64,000 nucleotides of DNA from Primulina eburnea. Taxonomy: Eukaryota > Streptophyta > Magnoliopsida > Lamiales > Gesneriaceae. Positions 57,169-64,000 of the stretch are shown piece by piece. Both the position numbers and the translations under genes were made by a program. The notes under the pieces are model-generated. The model worked only from the letters and a program-made list of their open reading frames with translations, did not search any database and was not told the origin of the DNA. Within the stretch, counting starts at the first letter, position 1, and each line of letters begins with the position of its first letter. The stretch lies in NCBI RefSeq assembly GCF_022965805.1, contig NC_133106.1:36879913-36943912 (forward strand). Direction: 5' to 3'.

Positions 57169-60100
57169 ATGGGCGCTTCGCTTCCCCCAAAAGAGGCCAA
57201 CCTCTTCAAACTCATTGTAGTATGTTTTTCTTCATTCTTGTTTTGTTTTTCAATCAGTAGGCCTCGGTGAATTTTCGTCATTAAATTCGAAATGGTGTAA
57301 TTCGTAGAAACCTAGGGTTGTGAGTCTGTTATTGTTGATTTTATTGTTAAATTTTGATAGTAGGACTGTGCATTCTTCCATTTTGAGTTGATGCTACCAG
57401 TGTCGAAAGGTCCACCCTGGAAGATAGTCTTTTATTTAATATTAAGAACGCTTTTCACAAGCTGTAGTGCCCCAGGATTATTCATCAACTAATTGAAATT
57501 TTAAAAGAAACTGCTGTTATAAGGTTCGGACTCAAAACCAACTCAAATGATAAAACTATCATTACCAAAACTGAGTTTATAGGACGTGTGTTTTAATTCT
57601 TAAACATTGTAGTTTTCTTCTTCTTCTTCTTCTTCTTCTTATTTTTAATTTCTAGTTTTGGTGTGTAACAAGTTCTTGTTGGTTCCTCAGACTTTTGGTG
57701 TGATTTTATAATGTAGCTATTATTTTTAGAATAATTCGTTCATGTTTGATTATATTTGAATTTACATTTTAATTGTTCCGATTTGAGAAAATGTTTTTGC
57801 CTCCGAAGTTAGGAAGTCGGTTTTTTTCTTCTTCTTTTAGGTGTGAAAATGCATTCTTTTTTCTCCCTGTGAAAAACGATTTTTCAATTTGATTTTGTGG
57901 AGCATGCTATGTGTGTTGTTGGTTTAATTCTTTTGGCCATGAACAGAAATCGAGAAAGGTGCTTGTATCGCTTTCTTATGCTGCATACTTGGAAATTGGA
58001 ATAAGGGAAGGATTGTGTTTTTATTATAGATTTCTGGCTGTTTGTGATGAGAGCTTTCAACTTTCAGCAAATCTATGTTAGTACAATTTCCTGGGGAGAG
58101 AATATCAGTGATACTTAAATATATAGGAGATAGAATTCCTGAGCATAATGAAGTCTAAGATGGGATGTGAAATCACGAGTAGTATTTGTAAACTTTGTTG
58201 TTCCTTTGCTACTATACTGAAGAATAATATGATATCAGTTATTGTCACAAACTTCTCCACTTCGTATAGAATTTTTGCATTTGAGTGCTAAGTAAAGTTG
58301 CATCCAGACGTTGTGTTGTGAAACATGATTTTTTGGTGGAATGAATTTGTTAATAGCTATCATATGCATCGATATCACATGATTTTTGACTATGTGCTTT
58401 CAAATCAACATTATTGAATGGCTGATAGTATCTTTTGCATAGACTGATGCTCAATTCAATACCTTTAGCTTTACGATTTCAAACTTGATTGTAACATGAT
58501 ACAGAAATCATATGAGACAAAGCAGTATAAAAAGGGTTTAAAGGCCGCTGATGCAATTCTAAAGAAGTTCCCTGATCATGGAGGTATGAGGAAATTTATC
58601 TGGTACTATTTAGGAAAGTTGATTATTTCGTGGTTAATAGTAATAATCAAATCTGTTTCTTTATTTAAGTAATTGGACCGCTAGGAAGATTTGTTGTATC
58701 TTCATTTGTTTCATACCCTGGAATTAAGATTTTGGACGTTCTTAGCCTGGAATATCTTGTTTGATGAATTTAATGAGAAAGTATTCTGAAGACTTTTGGT
58801 AGAATCATGATTGAGATGTAAATTGTCTCCTTCCGGTTCCATGCCCTCTCTTGTATTTGGAATCAAATTTCTTCTTCTTTGATATATTTTGGGTTTCACC
58901 GTCAACTATTCTATATTTTTGGGGAGTAGCATGGCAAACCATTTCTGGTTGGCCTAATACTCCATCGACAATTTGGCAAATTTAAGAATGACTTTTTGGA
59001 TTTGAGCAATCCAAGGGTGGGATATTTTTTCATGGCTCCTGTCACCAAGTGCAGTTTTCTCATTGACAATCCACATAATGCTAAACACTTGGCCTTGTGA
59101 AGGGAAATAGAGTAAGTATTGGAAAGATAATTTGCTTCGTCTCATGTGATCAAGCAGATGCCCATTCTTACATGGCCATGATGAATTTTCCCACTCTTGC
59201 TATTTATTTATTTCTTTCATGATTCGTTCTTGGTTTTTTTGGCTACAGAGACTCTGTCTATGAAAGGATTGACTTTGAATTGCATGGATCGCAAGTCAGA
59301 AGCTTATGAACTTGTTAGACTTGGATTGAAGGTTGATCTCAATCTTTTTCGTGGTTTAGGTTGAATTGACTTTTGCTTTATCTTATGCCCTCAGCTATAG
59401 GCTGACATCAATTCAAAGTCTTCTCTCGTTTGTGCAGAATGACCTCAAGAGTCATGTTTGCTGGCATGTTTATGGGCTTGTGTATCGGTCAGACAGAGAA
59501 TACAAGGAGGCAATTAAGTGTTATCGCAATGCGCTTAAAATTGATCCAGATAATATTGAAATACTTCGGGATCTTTCTCTTTTACAGGTGCATTGTGTCA
59601 TCCATGCTATCGAGAAATATTATACTTTTAACAATAAAAGTCTTGTTTACTTTGGTTTGCTCATGAGATATATATTCTTAATAATATATTGTCATATAAT
59701 TAGTTTTCAGATTGTAGTTTTTATTTCCTCTCTCGCTTGATGCGTACAATTCTTATAAAAGGTAACTTTAGCTGGTTGATATAAAGATGTTAATCATTGA
59801 AATTCATAATTGAAGCAGGAATGCAAACAACTTGGATAATGATTAGTTACCTAAATATACGTATCAGCTGTCAGCAACTTTACTGGATCTGAGGAGATAA
59901 TGTGCACTAAGTTCTTCTTGTGCTACGCGACATTGCATTGAGCTGGGTCATGTTGGGTAATGCACAGAATGTCCTGTAATATTTTAAATATGGGAGGGCC
60001 TTTGTCAAGGACAAAGAGATGGACTCACATGACTTTGATGTATTCCTACAAAGGACTTAACTAAATATCGACACTGCTGGTGGCTAAAGGCACCATCTAG

Positions 60101-63100
60101 ATGCAGTTAACTATTTTTTTAATTAATTCCATTGGAAAATTTTAAATTGTATCCTCCATTTTCTATCCATTATTCAGTCGTTCTTGCTGTCCAGACAACT
60201 TCATTTACTCAACCTATCTGTACTAGAGCTTCATCATGTAACTCCCAAAACTCTTTCCAGATAGATCAACTCTCAAGGAACATGGGGAAAATTTGAGATG
60301 TTTTTGCTTTTGTTTATCTTGCAAACTAAAAAAAGAATATATCACCACCTTTCTGTTTTCATTGTCAAATTATCAATTTATATTACAGCAGACAAATAGT
60401 AATGTACTAATGTCTATGGTTCCATATTTGTTTTACAGGCTCAAATGCGTGACTTGTCGGGTTTTGTTGAGACGAGACAACAACTGCTCACTCTGAAGCC
60501 AAACCATCGAATGAATTGGATAGGATTTGCTGTTGCTCATGACCTGAACTCCAAGTACGTTTTAGTATTTTGTTTCTCTTCTGTTACTGTAATTTTTTTG
60601 GAATGCGTAAGAGAGGGATTTTTAGCTCTCTTCGTGTAACACTGTTAAATCTACAGATCATTTTTCATTCCCCCAGCCTGAAATAAAAGGTAGATACGGT
60701 GAAATCAGTAGACTCTACGGATTTAATTGGACCGATCCAAAAAATCAGCATTAATAAAAATGAGAGTAAACATTAATAAATTATAGTTGTGATATATTAA
60801 CCTTTTTCGAAAAGGGAAATTTATGTTGCACGATGAAAGCTCTTTGAAACTATTTTATGCATGATTGATGAATAGAATTCACTAGTCAATGACAGAGATA
60901 AAATGTGCCGTCATTTTTGTGGTGATGGTTTGAATATGATGTTTAGTCATCATTAGTTCATGTTCGTTTATATAATATAATTTTGATAAGAACTACTGAT
61001 TGATTAAAACTTGGTTGAAAGACTAGTTTATGGAGTTTGGATTCTTAGATTCATAATCTGCACTTATCTTTGACATACTAGTGGATCAAAGGCAGTTGAT
61101 ATTCTTGAAGCGTATGAAGGGACTCTTGAGGACGACTACCCTCCTTATAATGAACGTAGTGAGCACGGTGAAATGCTTTTATACAAGGTACCAGAGTTGG
61201 TTGATCTAGTAGGACACTAGCTAAGAGTTTGGCTCCTAGTTATTCTTATAATTGTCTGAATTGTCTTCTGCCTTTTCTTACATCTTATTGGTTAAAGAAT
61301 TTGTAGCATGTATTGTTGTTAGCCAGTGACTTTGTTATGCTTCAGAGATAATGTCATTGGATTACATACAAATGCAATTCCTACTACTGATTTTGAAATT
61401 TTGAGTTCCATAAATCCTGAAAACATTCTTCTTCATATGCTGATTTTTTTTTTTGTTTCCTTTTGTTTCATTGGCATGTGCTTGAAATTTAATCTCTTCA
61501 TTGATCTGTGTGTTATTAGCATCAAATCTTTCCATTTTCCTTTGTCTCAACATCAATATCACATATTGGCATAGACAACTGCTCTACACAAGCAGAATTG
61601 TTTAAAATTTTAAATAATTTGGCAGAAATTTCTCTCTTATTGGTATTTGTACTCGTTATCGGAACATTATTATTCTAAAAATAATCTGGTTCTGGAGCTA
61701 CTGATGGATGATTTACTGAATTCCTTCTAGTGTACGTTCTTGGAATTTCTGAAAATAGAAATTTGATGATCTGTTGCTTTGATTGATGTGGTTCTTCCTT
61801 TTTTATTACATTGCTTTGCAATAGCCTGCTTGTTAATAGTATGCATATTGAGGATGATTCATTGGACATGATTGTTACCTTGCATGCTTTTTAGGCCATA
61901 TTTTTAGCACACTGGACTTAGCGTGGTCTTATGTTTTTTACAATGAATCATATATTTATTTTCAGATATCTATACTGGAAGAATGCGGATTGATTCAGAG
62001 GGCTCTCGAGGAGTTGCTCAACAAAGAATCCAAAATTGTTAGTTATAGTAGTTGATTTAGTGCACTGATTTTCTAATTTCATGCTAAACTTCTCACCTCT
62101 TGTGATTTTGTGCTGTAGATTGATAAATTGTCGTGCAAGGAGCAGGAAGTTTCTCTGCTTGAAAAGCTTGGCCACTTTGATGAAGCAGAAAAAACTTACA
62201 GGATACTTCTTTCGATGAATCCTGACAATTACAGGTACCTAAAGTAAACTTTGTTTATCAGACACATCACACCAATCAGTTTTTGTTACCATATGTGCTT
62301 TAAAAAGCTACCAAGTTTCATCATTTCCCCCATATTCTGATGCTACTATTTACTAAGTTTCATCTTTTTCCGCGGAATTCTCATACTGTGATTCACTTGA
62401 ACAGTAGATTTTATATTTTATATACTTAGGTACTACAAAGGCCTCCAGAGGTGTATGCAATTATATTCAAAAAATGGACAGTATTCTTCCGATGACATTG
62501 ATCGCTTGGAGACCTTGTATGAATCACTCAGCAAGCAATACAGTAGGTCATCTGCTGTCAAGGTAGCAGACTTTTCTATCTTCTTCCATAATTTCATGTC
62601 CCCCAAATATTCACAAGCACGTTCTTATAGTCCATACTCCATAATATAGAAATTGCATTCAATTTCTTTCTTCATATCTGGCAATGTGGAATATTATCTC
62701 ATGCTTCGCTTTCCAGAACTGTTTAATTCGAATCATGTAAATAATCAGTGTATGGTTCTGTATTTTTCATGTTAGTTTCCAAATCTATAATTATTGCCCT
62801 CAGAGAAAGGAAGGCCAGATCTCAGTGAAGCCTGTCTTCTCACTTTTTCGGATTCTGCTTTAATAATTTTGTTTTTATTGAATATCCATCGACAGAGGAT
62901 TCCGCTTGATTTTCTAAGTGCTGAAAAATTCTGTGTAGCAGCTGGAAATTATATTAGACCTTTACTGACCAAGGTACTGCCCTCAATTATTCATTTGAAT
63001 GGCTAGTTGACAAGTCTCAGAGATATTCTTCGTCTATTGATGGCATATATAGGGTGTTCCTTCTCTCTTTTCCGATCTTTCTCCTCTCTATGATCACTCT

Positions 63101-63868
63101 GGAAAGGTTAGTTTGATTCTTTTATAGAATGATGGTTGCATGTTTGAAGGATTGGAATTAGTGGATAATCTTATCCGCCTGTTTTGTAAACACTTTAAAT
63201 ATTAATAATATCTAGTTTCTTCTCAAAAAAAAAAAAAGAATTAGTGGATAATCTTTAAAGACCTACCATATTATTGTGCAGGCAGATACTTTAGAGCAGT
63301 TAATTCTCGAGTTAGAGCACTCTATCAGAACAACTGGTGGATATCCAGGGAGGTACCTTTACCTGCTTTTGTGATTTGTCTTCTTTAAAGACTACCACCT
63401 ACTTGTTTTTGTTGGTTCTCAAACTCCAGCATAACACTTGTTTTTTGATTAGCTAAAACGACTATGGGCTACTGCATACATATATGGAATGCACATTTCT
63501 TGAATAAAATTACTGATTTATTGTTCATCTAAATTGAATGGAGTGGACTGGATGTTATGTTTGAGAAGAATTTGGCTTCTTTCTTCATCTTTCATCTAAA
63601 AAAATTCTGCATCTGCCTTGTGTTCAGGGCGCACAAGGAGCCTCCATCGACTCTTATGTGGATCTTGTTTTATTTGGCTCAGGTTTGTTTTTCTTCCATT
63701 TCTTGTGACGTTTCTTCCTGGGGTTTGTTAAATAAGAATTTTTTGTTATGCTAAGATACTTTCTTTATCCAGCATTATGATCGACTTGGTCAGTATGAAA
63801 TTGCTCTCAGAAAAATTGATGAGGCCATAGAACACACTCCAACTGTTATTGATTTATACTCAGTGAAG
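57169..63868 (+). CDS. NAA15: NAA15, auxiliary subunit of N-terminal acetyltransferase A (5' part)
   Basis: Fourteen exons: 57169..57219, 58505..58583, 59249..59331, 59438..59587, 60439..60554, 61082..61187, 61966..62037, 62119..62234, 62430..62562, 62896..62973, 63053..63106, 63282..63352, 63628..63682, 63773..63868. All phases agree, giving 420 residues; the last donor (gtaatc) shows that the gene continues beyond the window. The start [17 protein letters not shown] and the tetratricopeptide-type helices ([56 protein letters not shown]) identify the ribosome-anchoring scaffold of NatA. NatA acetylates protein N termini after Met removal. Arabidopsis NAA15 is about 900 residues, so a little under half is here. 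Intron 1 is long (1285 bp) and carries a (CTT)n run near 57610–57640. Confidence 0.95.
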
Positions 63869-64000
63869 GTAATCACATGTTCTGAGATATCTTGATTCTG
63901 AAACTTTTAATTTATTGCTCTATGATATTTGTTTTTTATGGTAAACTCCTTGAACTTTTTGTTTCCTTGTTAAAATTATATTTGGTGGATCACTTTGAAG

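Noticed and set aside
1..64000. CRISPR arrays, operons, rRNA or tRNA genes
   Set aside because: None seen. The sequence is plant nuclear DNA, and the direct repeats present are transposons, microsatellites or tandem duplications.

Overview
The window is nuclear DNA of a flowering plant. The evidence is AT-rich spacers, GT–AG introns, plant-only families (CASP-like, early nodulin-like, CRM-domain, plant LETM1-like, PRORP2-type RNase P) and a Ty3/Gypsy chromovirus primed by initiator-Met tRNA. A eudicot, perhaps an asterid, is likely, but I cannot name the species. Strands are mixed and there are no operons.

Left part (1–31.4 kb): conserved housekeeping and organelle genes. In order: the 3' end of a CASP-like membrane protein gene (+), an early nodulin-like phytocyanin (+), a protein-only RNase P (-), a LETM1-like gene (+) head to head with it, a defensin-like peptide (-), a dynein light chain of the LC8 type (-), an uncharacterised 209-aa protein (+), a CFM3-type three-CRM-domain splicing factor (+) and a small acidic-tailed, probably plastid protein (+). 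Exon structures were worked out by hand from splice sites, reading phase and recalled family conservation.

Middle part (33.7–55.8 kb): a fast-evolving cluster of small secreted cysteine-rich protein genes. Four copies (A–D) of a six-cysteine peptide surround two tandem genes that join prolamin-like (ECA1/EC1-type) six-cysteine modules to long Pro/Ser-rich linkers. One of the tandem genes carries a stop and a 4-bp insertion; the other has a one-base frameshift in its linker. A complete Ty3/Gypsy element (34489–41958) sits 333 bp upstream of peptide copy A. The paralogous copies serve as empty sites, so three separate insertions can be resolved.

Right end (57.2–64 kb): the 5' half of NAA15, the auxiliary subunit of N-terminal acetyltransferase A, which runs off the window.

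Scattered through the spacers are about 17 copies of one short element, called here element M. Seven intact copies, one of them interrupted by another, are 182 bp or within 2 bp of it. Most well-preserved copies are flanked by 9-bp target duplications, as expected for Mutator-type elements. One copy is inserted inside another.
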